This document shows, in pieces, positions 1-7,827 of a stretch of DNA of 34,885 nucleotides; position 1 is the first letter of the stretch, and the number at the start of each line of letters is the position of its first letter. Source of the DNA: Betaproteobacteria bacterium UBA2592 (lineage in GTDB: Bacteria; Pseudomonadota; Gammaproteobacteria; Burkholderiales; Rhodocyclaceae). A program made the translations under genes and the position numbers. The notes under the pieces are model-generated. The model was given only the letters and a program-made list of their open reading frames with translations, was not told the origin of the DNA and searched no databases. Location: contig DDKS01000068.1 of assembly GCA_002340095.1 (NCBI GenBank), forward strand, positions 1-34,885. Direction: 5' to 3'.

Positions 1-29
1 CCTTTCATGCGATTGCCCTGCCCGGGCCC

Positions 30-59
30 TTGACCCGGAGGCGCCCGGCCCATGACAAT
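30..59 (+). promoter_or_regulatory. Candidate sigma70 promoter for the peroxiredoxin gene
   Basis: A TTGACC hexamer (30-35, five of six consensus bases) is followed after 18 bases by GACAAT (54-59, four of six). The start codon of the peroxiredoxin lies 28 bases further on. This is a pattern match by eye. The window begins just upstream, so a better promoter outside it cannot be excluded. Confidence 0.35.
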
Positions 60-87
60 CCCCTCACCCCAACGCAAGGAGATCCCC

Positions 88-543
88 ATGTCAGCCCCCC
101 AGGTTGCCGATTTCACCCTTCCGGCCACCCGTGGCCAGACCTTCACCCTGTCGGAGCAGCGCGGCAGGATCGTGGTGCTCTACTTCTATCCCAAGGACAG
201 CACCCCGGGCTGCACCACCGAGGCCACGGAGTTCCGGGACCTGCACGCCGACTTTATCGCCGCCAACGCCGTGGTGCTGGGGGTTTCCCGGGACAGCCTG
301 AAATCCCATGAAAATTTCCGGGCCAAGCAGGAACTGCCGTTCGATCTCTTGAGCGATAGCGAGGAAACCCTCTGTCGTCAATTCGATGTCATCAAGATGA
401 AAAAAATGTACGGCAAGGAAGTCAGGGGCATCGAACGCAGCACCTTCGTCATCGACGCCACCGGCGTGCTGCGTCGGGAATGGCGGGGCGTCAAGGTGCC
501 GGGCCATGCCCGGGAAGTGCTCGACTTCGTCAAGACTCTCTAA
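88..543 (+). CDS. bcp: Bcp/PrxQ-type peroxiredoxin (thiol peroxidase) without the usual resolving cysteine
   Basis: This 151-residue protein reduces hydrogen peroxide and organic hydroperoxides in the cytoplasm, normally with electrons from thioredoxin. The start at 88 is preferred because AAGGAGAT (76-83) sits just before it; an in-frame ATG at 52 has no such signal. The thioredoxin-fold AhpC/TSA domain spans the whole protein. The peroxidatic cysteine is C42 in the TPGCT motif. E. coli Bcp has its resolving cysteine five residues later; here that residue is Thr47. The alternative resolving position on helix 3, used by some PrxQ proteins, is Arg78. A second cysteine, C96, corresponds to the third, non-essential Cys of E. 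coli Bcp. It may therefore work as a 1-Cys enzyme. It is followed 20 bases later by the PhoH gene and probably cotranscribed with it. Confidence 0.93.
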   Translation: MSAPQVADFTLPATRGQTFTLSEQRGRIVVLYFYPKDSTPGCTTEATEFRDLHADFIAANAVVLGVSRDSLKSHENFRAKQELPFDLLSDSEETLCRQFDVIKMKKMYGKEVRGIERSTFVIDATGVLRREWRGVKVPGHAREVLDFVKTL

Positions 544-563
544 CCTTTTCCGGGGCTCCCACC

Positions 564-1982
564 ATGGCCAGAAAATCCAGCAGGAAAGCCGAGGCGACCA
601 AGATTTTCGTCCTCGATACCAACGTGCTGATGCACGATCCGACCAGTTTGTTCCGCTTCGAGGAGCACGACATCTTCATCCCGATGATGACCCTGGAGGA
701 ACTGGACAGCCATAAAAAGGGCATGTCCGAAATCGCCCGCAACGCCCGCCAGGTATCGCGCACCCTCGACGAGATGCTCGCCCTGGCCGAGGACATCGAG
801 GAGGGTATACCCCTCGATGCGCCCAGCAAGGGGCTTTCCAGCGGCCGCCTGTTCCTGCAGACCGAAGCGATCAGCTCCGAACTGCCCCCTGCCCTGCCCA
901 CTTCCAAGTACGACAACCAGATTCTGGCCGTTGTCATTCACCTGCAGCGCCGCTACCCCAAACGGCTGGTGATCCTGGTCTCCAAGGACATCAACATGCG
1001 CATCAAGGCCCGTTCCCTGGGCCTGCCGGCAGAGGATTACTTCAACGACAAGGTACTGGAGGACACGGACCTGCTCTACCCCGGTGCCCGGGCCCTCCCC
1101 GCCGACTTTTGGGAAACCCACGGCCAGGGGATGGAGTCCTGGAAGAAGGACGGCAAGACCTATTACCGGGTCAACGGCCCCCTGTGCCCCGACTTTCTCC
1201 TGAACGAATTCGTCTATCTCGACGGGGAGCCGGAATTCGCCGCCCAGGTCAAGGAAGCCGCCGGCAAGAAGGCAGTGCTGGAAACCCTGGTGGATTACTC
1301 CCATCCCAAGCATGCAGTCTGGGGCATCAATGCCAGGAACCGGGAACAGAACTTCGCCCTCAACCTGCTCATGAACCCGGAAATCGACTTCGTCACCCTG
1401 CTGGGCCAGGCCGGTACCGGCAAGACCCTGCTGACCCTGGCCGCCGGTCTGACCCAGGTGCTGGAGACCAAGCGCTACGCGGAGATCATCATGACCCGCA
1501 TCACCGTGCCCGTGGGCGAGGACATCGGCTTTTTGCCCGGCACCGAAGAAGAGAAGATGGCCCCCTGGATGGGCGCCCTGGAAGATAACCTCGAAGTGCT
1601 GACCCACTCGGAAGAAGGCGGCGGGGCCTTTTCCGGCGAATGGAGCAAGGCAGCCACCACGGACCTGATCCGCGCCCGCATCAAGGTGAAATCCCTGAAT
1701 TTCATGCGTGGCCGTACCTTCCTCAACAAGTTCCTGATCATCGACGAGGCCCAGAACCTGACGCCCAAGCAGATGAAGACCCTGATCACCCGGGCCGGTC
1801 CAGGCACCAAGGTGGTCTGCCTGGGCAACATCGCCCAGATCGACACCCCCTACCTGACCGAAGGGTCCTCCGGCCTCACTTACGTGGTGGACCGCTTCAA
1901 GGGCTGGACCCATTCCGGCCACGTGACCCTGCAACGTGGGGAACGCTCGCGCCTGGCCGACCACGCCGCCGAGGTGCTCTAA
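564..1982 (+). CDS. PhoH-family ATPase with N-terminal PIN domain (PhoH2-like)
   Basis: A 472-residue cytoplasmic protein with a PIN-type ribonuclease fold at the N-terminus (about residues 14-140, beginning with the acidic LDTNVLMHDP motif) and a PhoH P-loop ATPase domain in the C-terminal half. The Walker A motif GQAGTGKT is at 281-288 and Walker B FLIIDEAQN starts at 390. Mycobacterial PhoH2 proteins of this architecture couple sequence-dependent RNA cleavage with RNA unwinding, so an RNA-processing role is likely; the substrate here is unknown. The start at 564 begins MARKSSRK and gives the normal family length. A longer reading from 480 would overlap the peroxiredoxin gene and adds unrelated sequence. 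The peroxiredoxin-PhoH pairing is familiar in betaproteobacteria. A strong hairpin follows at 2010-2034. Confidence 0.93.
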   Translation: MARKSSRKAEATKIFVLDTNVLMHDPTSLFRFEEHDIFIPMMTLEELDSHKKGMSEIARNARQVSRTLDEMLALAEDIEEGIPLDAPSKGLSSGRLFLQTEAISSELPPALPTSKYDNQILAVVIHLQRRYPKRLVILVSKDINMRIKARSLGLPAEDYFNDKVLEDTDLLYPGARALPADFWETHGQGMESWKKDGKTYYRVNGPLCPDFLLNEFVYLDGEPEFAAQVKEAAGKKAVLETLVDYSHPKHAVWGINARNREQNFALNLLMNPEIDFVTLLGQAGTGKTLLTLAAGLTQVLETKRYAEIIMTRITVPVGEDIGFLPGTEEEKMAPWMGALEDNLEVLTHSEEGGGAFSGEWSKAATTDLIRARIKVKSLNFMRGRTFLNKFLIIDEAQNLTPKQMKTLITRAGPGTKVVCLGNIAQIDTPYLTEGSSGLTYVVDRFKGWTHSGHVTLQRGERSRLADHAAEVL

Positions 1983-2009
1983 GGGCAGTTATAATGCCCG
2001 GCAGTCCTG

Positions 2010-2040
2010 CAGACCGCGCCTCCGGCGCGGTCTGTCTTTC
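2010..2040 (+). terminator. Rho-independent terminator-like hairpin after phoH
   Basis: An 11-base perfect stem (2010-2020 with 2024-2034) closes a three-base loop and is followed by TCTTTC. The T tract is short, but the stem is GC-rich and lies 27 bases after the PhoH stop codon. It probably ends the bcp-phoH transcript. Confidence 0.6.
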
Positions 2041-2066
2041 GCCGACCCGATGACCGGAGATTCCCA

Positions 2067-3293
2067 GTGAAGCGTCGTGCCTTCCTCGCCGCCGCCAGCC
2101 TGCTCTCCCTGTTTGCAGCCCCGACCGCCCTGGCCGCGCCCAGGAAGAAAACGGCCAAAAAACCCGCAGCCAGAAAGACGGTAAGCAGCAGGAAGCCAGC
2201 GCCGACAAACCGCCCACCGGCTCAAGCCCTTACCACCCCGGAAAACTCCGTGCTGGATGCGGCCCATCAAGGCTCCTCCGCCACCCGTCTGCCCCCGGTG
2301 CGGGCCCCCGAGCCTCCCGCCCTGTGGCGCACTTTCGAGATCCGCACCAGTGTGCAGCTCAAGGCGGCCCGCAGCCGCCAGCGCCTCTGGCTGCCGCTGC
2401 CCCTGAGCCAGGACACGCTCTATCAGCGCAACCTCGGTCATACCTGGCAGGGCAATTTCGAACTGGGCAGCCTGCGCCGCCTGCCCGACGGGGAGCTGGA
2501 AGCCTTCTACTGCGAATGGAAGGAGGGCGTGGCCCCGCGGCTCGATCTGACCATCAACGTCACCACGGCGGACCGCCACTTCGATGTTTCCCGCCGCAGC
2601 CTGCCACCGGAGCGGGAGGACATCCTGCGCCGCAACCTGCAGGCTTCCCGGCTGATTCCCAACGATGGCGAGGCGCACCAGCTGGCCCAGCGCATCATCG
2701 GCCGCATCCTCGACCCGGTGGCCCAGGCCAAGGCCATCTTCGACTGGGTGGTGGACAACACGGAATATGACATGAGCCTACCCGGTATCGGCACGGGCGA
2801 CGTGCGCCGCCAGCTCGAACAGCACCGCTTCGGCGGCCGCTCCGCCGACATCAACGGCCTGTTCGTCTCCCTGTGCCGGGCCATCGGCATCCCCGCCCGG
2901 CGGGTCTTCGGCCATCGCATCGAGCAGTCGCGCATCGCCCCCAGCCTGGGCATCCAGCGCGGCGACGCCACCCTCGCCGCCCACTGCCGGGCAGAGTTCT
3001 ACGTACCCGGCTATAGCTGGATTCCGGTGGACCCCAGCGACGTGCGCCGCACCATCGCCATGGAAGGGCTGGACCATCGGGATCCCAAGCTGACAGCCAT
3101 GCGGAAGATCCTCTTCGGGGTCTGGGAAATGAACTGGATGGCCTATAACGTGGCAGAGGACCTGATTCTCCCGGGCAGCAATACCGCCCTGAACTTCTTT
3201 GCCCAGCCCCAGCTGGTCAGCCAGGATGCGGCAGTGCCGCTGTCCGGCGAGGAAAACGGGGCCATCCGGATCGAGGCCCGCCAGGTTCTCTGA
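2067..3293 (+). CDS. Exported transglutaminase-like protein with Ser at the catalytic Cys position
   Basis: A 408-residue protein starting at GTG 2067, with CCGGAGA (2054-2060) as ribosome-binding site. The N-terminus KRRAFLAA...APTALA looks like a signal peptide (about 23 residues; the RRxFL pattern could suit Tat export), followed by a Lys/Arg/Pro/Ala-rich linker. The core (about residues 225-330) is a transglutaminase-like fold. Bacterial homologues carry GGKCADxN around the nucleophile, but here it reads GGRSADIN, placing Ser259 (TCC, 2841-2843) at that position. The other two triad members remain: His306 in HCRAEFY and Asp322 in WIPVDP. A Cys lies 14 residues after Ser259, in SLCRAIG. 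Family members act as cysteine proteases or transglutaminases in the periplasm; the true activity here is unknown. It is a single gene, convergent with ugd. Confidence 0.85.
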   Translation: MKRRAFLAAASLLSLFAAPTALAAPRKKTAKKPAARKTVSSRKPAPTNRPPAQALTTPENSVLDAAHQGSSATRLPPVRAPEPPALWRTFEIRTSVQLKAARSRQRLWLPLPLSQDTLYQRNLGHTWQGNFELGSLRRLPDGELEAFYCEWKEGVAPRLDLTINVTTADRHFDVSRRSLPPEREDILRRNLQASRLIPNDGEAHQLAQRIIGRILDPVAQAKAIFDWVVDNTEYDMSLPGIGTGDVRRQLEQHRFGGRSADINGLFVSLCRAIGIPARRVFGHRIEQSRIAPSLGIQRGDATLAAHCRAEFYVPGYSWIPVDPSDVRRTIAMEGLDHRDPKLTAMRKILFGVWEMNWMAYNVAEDLILPGSNTALNFFAQPQLVSQDAAVPLSGEENGAIRIEARQVL

Positions 3294-3299
3294 GTCCCG

Positions 3300-3323
3300 C
3301 CGGGGGCGCTGCCGCGTCCCCGG
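3300..3323. terminator. Weak hairpin between the convergent transglutaminase-like gene and ugd
   Basis: An eight-pair GC-rich stem (3300-3307 with 3316-3323, one G-T pair) lies in the 36-base gap between two converging stop codons. There is no T tract on either strand. The position suits a shared terminator, but the evidence is weak. Confidence 0.3.
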
Positions 3324-3329
3324 ACCCCG

Positions 3330-4496
3330 TCAGTCGCTGCCGAACAGGTCCCGGCTGTACACCTTGTGGGCCACATCCTGCAGCTCCGGAGTGACCCGGT
3401 TGGCCGCAATCACATCGGCCTCGCGCTTGAAGGCTTCCAGATCATGGATGACGCGGGAGCGGAAGAATTCATCCTCCCGGAGCACGGGTTCGTAGACGAT
3501 CACCTCGATCCCCTTGGCCTTGATGCGCTTCATGATCCCCTGGATGCTGGAAGCCCTGAAATTGTCCGATCCGGCCTTCATGATGAGCCGGTACAGCCCC
3601 ACCACCCGGGGATTCCGGCTGATGATGCTGTCGGCGATGAAGTCCTTGCGGGTGCTGTTGGCCTCGACAATGGCATGGATGAGATTCTGGGGCACATCCC
3701 GGTAGTTGGCCAGCAACTGCTTGGTGTCCTTGGGCAGACAGTAGCCGCCGTAACCGAAGGAAGGGTTGTTGTAGTGATTGCCGATGCGCGGATCGAGGCA
3801 GACGCCGTCGATGATCTCACGGGTGTCCAGGCCATGGGAGGCGGCATAGGTGTCGAGCTCGTTGAAGTAAGCCACCCGCATGGCCAGATAGGTGTTGGCG
3901 AACAGCTTGATGGCCTCGGCCTCGGTACTGCCGGTAAACAGGACGGGAATGTCCTGCCGCAGGGCTCCTTCCTGGAGCAGCCTGGCAAAGGTGGCCGCCC
4001 GTTCGCTCCGTTCCCCCACGATGATGCGGGAAGGATGGAGGTTGTCGTAGAGGGCCCTGCCTTCGCGCAGGAACTCGGGCGAGAAGATCAGGTTCTGCGT
4101 GCCGAACTTTTCCCGGGTGGCGAGGGTGAACCCCACGGGCACGGTGGACTTGATCACCATCACGGCCTGGGGATTGATGGCCTGCACGTCGCGGATCACC
4201 GACTCTACCGAGGCCGTATTGAAATAATTGGTCTCCGGGTCGTAATCCGTCGGGGTTGCGATGATGACGAAATCCGCACCGGCATAGGCTTCCTGCCTGT
4301 CCAGGGTGGCACGGAAATTGAGCGGCTTGTCGCGCAGGTAGGCCTCGATCTCCGCGTCCTCGATGGGCGACTGCCGGCGATTGAGCATCTCCACCTTGGC
4401 CGGGACCACATCCAGGGCCACCACCTCGTGATGCTGGGCCAGCAGGATGGCGTTGGAAAGCCCCACATAACCGGTGCCGGCAATGGCGATTTTCAT
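3330..4496 (-). CDS. ugd: UDP-glucose 6-dehydrogenase
   Basis: A 388-residue cytoplasmic enzyme, the same length as E. coli Ugd, that oxidises UDP-glucose twice with NAD+ to UDP-glucuronate, a precursor of capsule, exopolysaccharide and lipid A modification. The N-terminal Rossmann motif GTGYVGLS is at residues 7-14, and the catalytic cysteine is C253 in GGYCLPKDTKQL. The conserved KSTVPVGFT segment (116-124) and SPEFLREG (139-146) are present. The gene lies 60 bases downstream of kpsF on the same strand and is preceded by a GAGAAGGAT ribosome-binding site. The pair probably forms a small operon supplying activated sugars for a surface polysaccharide. No glycosyltransferase or export gene is adjacent. 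Confidence 0.96.
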   Translation of the reverse strand: MKIAIAGTGYVGLSNAILLAQHHEVVALDVVPAKVEMLNRRQSPIEDAEIEAYLRDKPLNFRATLDRQEAYAGADFVIIATPTDYDPETNYFNTASVESVIRDVQAINPQAVMVIKSTVPVGFTLATREKFGTQNLIFSPEFLREGRALYDNLHPSRIIVGERSERAATFARLLQEGALRQDIPVLFTGSTEAEAIKLFANTYLAMRVAYFNELDTYAASHGLDTREIIDGVCLDPRIGNHYNNPSFGYGGYCLPKDTKQLLANYRDVPQNLIHAIVEANSTRKDFIADSIISRNPRVVGLYRLIMKAGSDNFRASSIQGIMKRIKAKGIEVIVYEPVLREDEFFRSRVIHDLEAFKREADVIAANRVTPELQDVAHKVYSRDLFGSD

Positions 4497-4556
4497 GATG
4501 GAATCCTTCTCGTGTTTCAGTCATTCAATCCCGGAAGCCGAGCCCCGGGGATGATT

Positions 4557-5489
4557 TCAGTTGAAAATATCGACCACGCCCAGCACCACGCCCGCTTCCA
4601 CCACCACCAGGGCACGGATGCTACGCTCGTGCATGAGCTGCTCGGCCTCGGTCATGCGACTGCCCGGAGCGATGGTGACGGGGTTGGGGGTCATGAATTC
4701 CCGGGCCGGATAATCGAGCACTTGGCTCACCCGCCGCATGGCGCGGCGCAGGTCTCCGTCCGTGAGGATGCCGGCCAGCCGGCCCTCTTCAAGGACGATG
4801 GCCAGCCCCAGGCGCTTCTCGGTCATGACCTCGATGACCTGGGCCATGGGCGTGTCGGGAGCGACGATGGGCAGATCCTTGTGCATCACGTCCGCCACCC
4901 GGGTCAGCAGACGCCGCCCGAGGCTGCCGCCCGGATGGTAGCGGGCAAAGTCCTGGGGCTGGAAATCCCGGGCGGAAATCAAGGCCACGGCCAGGGCATC
5001 CCCCAGGGCCATGGTGGCCAGGGTCGAGGTGGTCGGCGCCAGATTGTTGGGGCAGGCCTCGCGCTCCACATGCAGCGTCAGAGTGATCCTGGCATAGCGC
5101 GCCAGGGTCGAGGCCGGAGCATTGGTAATGGCGATGGTGTCGTTGCCGAAGTCCTGCAGCGAAGGTAGCAGGCGCAGCACCTCTTCGGTCTCGCCACTGT
5201 TGGAAATGAGGACGATCACGTCGCCGGACATGACCTTGCCCAGGTCGCCATGCAGGGCCTCACCGGGATGAAGAAAGAAACTGGGCGTTCCGGTGGAAGC
5301 GAAGGTGGCGGACATCTTGCGCCCCACCAGGCCGGACTTGCCCATGCCGCAGACGATCACCCTTCCCTTGCAGCCCAGGAGCAGGTCCACTGCCTGGTCG
5401 AAAGCGTCGCCAAGGGAACGGGCCAGCTGCTCCAGTGCTGCGGCCTGCTGGGTGATCACCTGTCGTGCAATTTCTTGATGACTGGACAT
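4557..5489 (-). CDS. kpsF: Arabinose-5-phosphate isomerase (KpsF/KdsD/GutQ family)
   Basis: A 310-residue enzyme interconverting ribulose 5-phosphate and arabinose 5-phosphate, the first step of Kdo synthesis. The N-terminal SIS sugar-isomerase domain (about 40-175) contains VCGMGKSG (47-54) and ISNSGETEE (95-103), with conserved His81 and His185. Two CBS domains (about 200-310) follow. The start is ATG 5489 (MSSHQEIA), which gives normal family length; an upstream in-frame start at 5750 would run into dnaB with unrelated sequence. Kdo for LPS usually comes from a kdsD gene beside kdsC and lptC. Here the neighbour is ugd, which suggests a capsule-type paralogue (KpsF), although the only copy in the genome cannot be ruled out. 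Confidence 0.94.
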   Translation of the reverse strand: MSSHQEIARQVITQQAAALEQLARSLGDAFDQAVDLLLGCKGRVIVCGMGKSGLVGRKMSATFASTGTPSFFLHPGEALHGDLGKVMSGDVIVLISNSGETEEVLRLLPSLQDFGNDTIAITNAPASTLARYARITLTLHVEREACPNNLAPTTSTLATMALGDALAVALISARDFQPQDFARYHPGGSLGRRLLTRVADVMHKDLPIVAPDTPMAQVIEVMTEKRLGLAIVLEEGRLAGILTDGDLRRAMRRVSQVLDYPAREFMTPNPVTIAPGSRMTEAEQLMHERSIRALVVVEAGVVLGVVDIFN

Positions 5490-5538
5490 GAGGTTTCCGT
5501 TGGCTGTCGTCGGAGAAGGCCATGATGGCAAACCCGGG

Positions 5539-5568
5539 ATTTTACGCGAGACACCGAAAGCGTGTCCG
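5539..5568 (-). promoter_or_regulatory. Candidate promoter for kpsF-ugd
   Basis: On the minus strand, CGGACA (5568-5563, matching the GACA half of the -35 consensus) is followed after 18 bases by TAAAAT (5544-5539, five of six -10 bases). It lies in the 100-base gap between the dnaB stop and the kpsF start, giving a leader of roughly 45 bases. It is the best pattern match in the gap, not an experimentally known site. Confidence 0.4.
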
Positions 5569-5589
5569 GTCTCCGGATGCGTGGAAGAC

Positions 5590-7002
5590 TCAATACTGAC
5601 TCTCCACGAATCCCCCCTGGGCCAGGCTCTCGAAGCGGGTGTACTGGCCCAGGAAGGCCAGCCGGACCGTGCCGGTGGGGCCGTTACGCTGCTTGCCGAT
5701 GATGACTTCGGCCACGCCCTTGTCCTGGGAGTCGGGGCGGTAGTATTCATCCCGGTACAGCATCATGATCACGTCCGCATCCTGCTCGATGGCACCGGAT
5801 TCGCGCAGGTCAGACATCATGGGACGCTTGTCGGTCCGCTCCTCCACCTTACGCGAGAGCTGGGAGAGGGCGATGATGGGGACTTGCAGCTCCTTGGCCA
5901 GGGATTTGATCGAGCGGGAGATTTCCGACACTTCCGTAGCCCGGTTCTCGTTCTGGCGGGCGGACGACATGAGCTGGATGTAGTCGATGACGATCAGGCC
6001 CAGCTTGCCGCACTGGCGGTGCAGGCGCCGGGCCCGGGCACGCAGGTCCACGGGATTGAGACCGCCGGTCTCGTCGATGTAGATCGGCGCTTCGTGCAGT
6101 TGCCCCAGGGCGAAGGAAAGCTTTGACCATTCCTCGTCGTTGAGCTTGCCCGTACGCACCCGGCTGGAATCCAGGCGACCGATGGAAGCCATCATCCGGG
6201 TAGCCAGCTGCGCCCCCCCCATTTCCATGGAGAAGACGCCCACCGGCAGACCCGCCTGCAAGGCCACGTTTTCGGCAATATTGAGGGCAAAGGCAGTTTT
6301 TCCCATGGAAGGACGGCCGGCGACGATGATCAGGTCCCCCGGCTGCAGGCCGGACGTCTTCTGATCCAGGTCGATGAAGCCTGTGGGAACGCCGGTCACG
6401 TCGGAAGGGTCATCCCGGTCGTGCAGTTCCTGGATGCGCTCCACCACCTGGGTCAGCAGGGGATTGATGTGCACGAAACCTTCGCTGGTGCGCGAGCCCT
6501 TCTCGGCAATCTCGAACACCTTGGCCTCGGCCTCATCCAGCAGGGTCTTGGCATCCCGCCCCAGGGGATTCAGGGCATTGCCGGCGATCTCGTCGGCGGC
6601 AGCCACCAACTGGCGCAGGATGGCCCGCTCCCGCACGATTTCGGCATAGCGGCGAATGTTGGCAGCGGATGGGGTATTGCTGGCCAGTTCCCCCAGATAG
6701 GCGAGCCCGCCCGTGTGCTCGCTCTCGCCAGCAGCGTCCAGGGCCTCGGCCACAGTGACCACGTCAGCCGGCTTACCCTTTTCCAGCAGGCTGCGGATCT
6801 GTCGGTAGATACGCTTGTGCTCGTCCCGGTAGAAATCCGAGTCGGTAATCATGTCGCCGATGCGGTCCCAGGCCTGATTGTCGAGCAGCAGGCCGCCGAG
6901 CACGGACTGCTCGGCCTCGATGGAATGGGGCGGCACCCGGAGTTGGGCTAGCACCGGGTCCACCGGCCCCCTGGATTTTTTGAAAGGTCGTTCTTCACTC
7001 AT
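5590..7002 (-). CDS. dnaB: Replicative DNA helicase DnaB
   Basis: A 470-residue hexameric helicase that unwinds DNA at the replication fork, loaded by DnaC/DnaI-type loaders and binding primase DnaG. The N-terminal helical domain (about 20-125) contains PPHSIEAEQSVLGGLLLD, a DnaB hallmark. The RecA-like ATPase domain starts near 200, with Walker A GRPSMGKTA at 229-237. The DYIQLM Walker B region and the LSQLSR segment follow. No intein interrupts the protein. It follows the rpsF-priB-rpsR-rplI operon in the same direction, but a clear terminator (7041-7070) separates them, so dnaB probably has its own weak promoter or is read by leak-through. Confidence 0.98.
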   Translation of the reverse strand: MSEERPFKKSRGPVDPVLAQLRVPPHSIEAEQSVLGGLLLDNQAWDRIGDMITDSDFYRDEHKRIYRQIRSLLEKGKPADVVTVAEALDAAGESEHTGGLAYLGELASNTPSAANIRRYAEIVRERAILRQLVAAADEIAGNALNPLGRDAKTLLDEAEAKVFEIAEKGSRTSEGFVHINPLLTQVVERIQELHDRDDPSDVTGVPTGFIDLDQKTSGLQPGDLIIVAGRPSMGKTAFALNIAENVALQAGLPVGVFSMEMGGAQLATRMMASIGRLDSSRVRTGKLNDEEWSKLSFALGQLHEAPIYIDETGGLNPVDLRARARRLHRQCGKLGLIVIDYIQLMSSARQNENRATEVSEISRSIKSLAKELQVPIIALSQLSRKVEERTDKRPMMSDLRESGAIEQDADVIMMLYRDEYYRPDSQDKGVAEVIIGKQRNGPTGTVRLAFLGQYTRFESLAQGGFVESQY

Positions 7003-7040
7003 AGGGGCGAGAGTTTAACCCTTTCGGTAGAAAAGAAAGC

Positions 7041-7070
7041 AAAAGGCCCTGCACCGGGCAGGGCCTTTTT
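7041..7070 (-). terminator. Rho-independent terminator between rplI and dnaB
   Basis: A perfect 10-base stem (7043-7052 with 7058-7067) closes a five-base loop. On the minus strand it is followed by TTTTGCTTTCTTTT, and on the plus strand by TTTTT, so it could work in both directions. It ends the ribosomal-protein operon 20 bases after the rplI stop. Confidence 0.85.
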
Positions 7071-7089
7071 GCACGAACAGCGGGAAGGC

Positions 7090-7536
7090 TTATTCGCCCG
7101 CCACCACCACGGTGACGGTCGCCAGCACATCGGTGTGCAGCGCCACTTGCAAGGGGAAGTCGCCCGTCGTCTTCAGGGGTCCTTCGGGCATGCGCACGTC
7201 GGCCTTATCCACTGCAAAACCGGCTGCCTTCAGGGCATCGGCCACGTCGTGGTTGGTCACGGAACCAAACAGGCGACCGTCCATGGCGGACTTGCGGGTG
7301 ATGGTGACGGAGACACCGTTGAGCTTTTCAGCAACGGCCTGGGCTGCGGCCAGCTTCTCAGCCTGGATTTTTTCCAGTTCGGCGCGACGGGCTTCGAACT
7401 CGGCCAGGGCAGCCGGGGTGGCACGCTTGGCTTTCTTCTGGGGAATCAGGAAGTTACGGGCGTAACCATCCTTGACCTTGACCACGTCACCCAGATTACC
7501 GAGGTTGACGACTTTTTCGAGCAGAATGATTTGCAT
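7090..7536 (-). CDS. rplI: 50S ribosomal protein L9
   Basis: A 148-residue large-subunit protein, the normal length for bacterial L9. It begins MQIILLEKVVNLG, continues with the conserved GYARNFLIP segment (about 24-32), then a long charged connecting helix (about 40-75) and a C-terminal RNA-binding domain with KSAMDGRLFGSV. It is the last gene of the rpsF-priB-rpsR-rplI operon, 15 bases after rpsR, with a GGAGG-like site directly upstream. Confidence 0.98.
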   Translation of the reverse strand: MQIILLEKVVNLGNLGDVVKVKDGYARNFLIPQKKAKRATPAALAEFEARRAELEKIQAEKLAAAQAVAEKLNGVSVTITRKSAMDGRLFGSVTNHDVADALKAAGFAVDKADVRMPEGPLKTTGDFPLQVALHTDVLATVTVVVAGE

Positions 7537-7551
7537 GATTCGCGCCTCCTC

Positions 7552-7827
7552 TTACTGGTGGTTGTCGGTGTAGGGCAACAGGGCCAGGAAACGGGCGCGC
7601 TTGATGGCGGTGGACAGCTGACGCTGATAACCGGCCTTGGTGCCGGTCAGGCGAGCCGGCATGATCTTGGCGTTTTCCTGGATGAACTCCTTCAGGACAT
7701 CCACATCCTTGTAATCGATCTGTTCCACCTTCTCGGCGGTGAAGCGACAGAACTTGCGGCGCTTGAAGAGACCGCCACCGCGGCGTTTTTTCTTGTCGTC
7801 ATCCTTCTTCTTGAAGAACCTAGCCAT
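7552..7827 (-). CDS. rpsR: 30S ribosomal protein S18
   Basis: A 91-residue small-subunit protein that binds S6 on the platform of the 30S subunit. The start MARFFKKKDD at 7827 follows AAGGAAAT. The N-terminus is very basic, and the core carries YKDVDVLKEFI and the conserved ARLTGTKAGYQRQL segment near residues 58-71. The first eight bases overlap the end of priB (ATGGCTAG), so the two are probably translationally coupled. A longer reading from 7911 would lie inside priB and is not supported. Confidence 0.97.
   Translation of the reverse strand: MARFFKKKDDDKKKRRGGGLFKRRKFCRFTAEKVEQIDYKDVDVLKEFIQENAKIMPARLTGTKAGYQRQLSTAIKRARFLALLPYTDNHQ

Noticed and set aside
1990..1995. A perfect TATAAT just after the phoH stop codon, suggesting a promoter for the transglutaminase-like gene
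   Set aside because: No -35 hexamer at 16-18 bases upstream, and the strong hairpin at 2010-2034 lies between it and the gene, so it was not annotated.
3366..5168. A 600-codon open frame on the plus strand across ugd and kpsF
   Set aside because: Antisense shadow of two well-recognised enzymes with low-complexity product and no ribosome-binding site.
7003..7040. Promoter for dnaB in the gap after the rplI terminator
   Set aside because: TTGCTT and TTAAAC with 18-base spacing match the consensus too poorly to call.
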